From the NCBI RefSeq assembly GCF_965227505.1, contig NZ_OZ245757.1, forward strand, positions 1,240,001 through 1,304,000: 64,000 nt of DNA. Reading direction: 5' to 3'. Positions 63,406 to 64,000 of the stretch are shown piece by piece. This stretch comes from Pelagibius sp965227505. Its GTDB lineage: Bacteria; Pseudomonadota; Alphaproteobacteria; Kiloniellales; Kiloniellaceae. The position numbers and the translations under genes are program-made. Numbering within the stretch: position 1 is the stretch's first letter; every line of letters begins with the position of its first letter. The notes beneath the pieces are model-generated. The model saw only the letters and a list, made by a program, of their open reading frames with translations. It had not been told where the DNA came from and ran no database searches.

Positions 63406-64000
63406 TCAGACCTGGAGCGTCAAAGGCTTTGCCGCCCGCAGCACCGCTTCCGCGGCCTTTGAGTAGGAGCCGTCGTCCCGATGCAGCACCAGGCCCGGCA
63501 GCAGCCGCAGCGGGGCCGCTGTTCCCTTGCGCGCCTGCACGATCACGCGCTTGGCCGGCTCGCCCCGGTGCGGCCACAGCGGCAAGACGGTCAAGCTGCC
63601 GCAGCCGGCCGCGCAAAGCGTGAGAATCTCCTCCAGCCGCTCGGCACGGTGGATCAGGGTCAGGCTGCCCTTGGGCCGCAGCAGCAGCATCCCACAGCGC
63701 ATCCAGTCGTCGAGGGAGGCCGCCCCCTCCACCGTCGCAATGCGCCGGGCCTTATCGTGCGAAACACGGGCCGCCGCCGGATCCAGGTAGGGCGGGTTCA
63801 TCATCACATGGTCGAAGCGCCCGGAGCCGAAGCAGGCCGGCGGATCGCGCACGTCGCCCTGGTGGGCGGCCAGGTCGGGACCGACATCGTTCAGCTCTCC
63901 GTTCTGCCGCGCGAGCGTTACAAGCCGCGGTTGAACCTCCAGCCCTACCACCCGGACCTTGGGCAGCCGGCGCAGCAGGCAGAGGCCCGCCGAAGCGACG
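63406..64000 (-). CDS. TrmN6-like N6-adenine methyltransferase, partial
   Basis: The frame starts beyond the right edge and ends at 63406, giving about 198 C-terminal residues. Part of motif I (VASAGLCLL) and the N6-adenine motif MMNPPYLDP (NPPY) are visible, followed by GMLLLRPKGSLTLIHRA. It resembles tRNA1(Val) A37 N6-methyltransferases (TrmN6/YfiC). It ends 61 bp from the start of the S49 peptidase gene on the same strand. Confidence 0.85.
   Translation of the reverse strand, partial: VASAGLCLLRRLPKVRVVGLEVQPRLVTLARQNGELNDVGPDLAAHQGDVRDPPACFGSGRFDHVMMNPPYLDPAAARVSHDKARRIATVEGAASLDDWMRCGMLLLRPKGSLTLIHRAERLEEILTLCAAGCGSLTVLPLWPHRGEPAKRVIVQARKGTAAPLRLLPGLVLHRDDGSYSKAAEAVLRAAKPLTLQV

Overview
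The window is a high-GC (roughly 65%) proteobacterial chromosome segment with about 60 protein genes. I saw no rRNA or tRNA gene, no CRISPR array and no phage module. Gene content (AcuI-type reductase, MeaB, pyruvate phosphate dikinase, an alphaproteobacterial-style dihydroorotase, PotABCD-like transporter with a Tat-exported binding protein, YgfZ, glyQ-glyS, dispersed palindromes) suggests an alphaproteobacterium, probably of the Rhodospirillales or a close order. That placement is inference; no ribosomal RNA or standard marker is present to settle it.

Layout. 1-5.4 kb: end of an EamA transporter, a crotonase, a Fur-box-controlled unknown gene followed by a Prx5 peroxiredoxin, and a phosphotransferase/kinase fusion. 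5.5-7.4 kb: an RTX-repeat secreted protein with a good terminator. 7.4-13.1 kb: a trans-3-hydroxyproline dehydratase, two VOC proteins, and a minus-strand sulfur/peroxide series (1-Cys peroxiredoxin, methyltransferase, two-domain rhodanese lipoprotein, persulfide dioxygenase). 13.4-20.6 kb: a large winged-helix/degenerate cyclase/ATPase regulator, then small stress and envelope genes including Dps, a 44-residue membrane peptide, and a lipid kinase fused to a four-helix domain. 20.7-26.1 kb: a tight six-gene minus-strand operon (thiolase, acyl-CoA ligase, two PCC-domain proteins, acrylyl-CoA reductase, methyltransferase) that looks like an uncharacterised CoA-thioester pathway.

26.3-35.9 kb is the most accessory-like stretch: an LpxR-type lipid A deacylase, a P450, a winged-helix/alpha-beta-hydrolase fusion, a winged-helix/class III cyclase/GFA fusion, a thioesterase, long gene-free gaps, several short tandem repeats, and two paralogous proteins of unknown function, each downstream of one of the regulator fusions. 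36-42.7 kb: dihydroorotase, a glycosyltransferase group likely acting on lipopolysaccharide, and YgfZ. 42.7-44.1 kb: an IS4-type insertion sequence sitting in a REP-like palindrome.

44.1-48.3 kb: MeaB, an Hsp20 chaperone with terminator, a membrane protein, a small protein and a methyltransferase. 48.3-55.2 kb: a LysR regulator divergent from an agmatinase-type ureohydrolase, a four-gene polyamine-like ABC transporter and a nitrilase-superfamily amidase, with a clear LysR-type operator between them. This reads as uptake and breakdown of a guanidino or polyamine compound. 55.3-64 kb: an acetyltransferase, pyruvate phosphate dikinase, glycyl-tRNA synthetase subunits, a zinc-ribbon membrane protein, an S49 peptidase and a TrmN6-like methyltransferase cut by the window end.

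The strongest candidates for something undescribed are the regulator-fusion/paralogue modules at 29.0-35.8 kb, the PCC-pair CoA operon at 20.7-26.1 kb, and the lipid kinase fusion at 19.2-20.6 kb.
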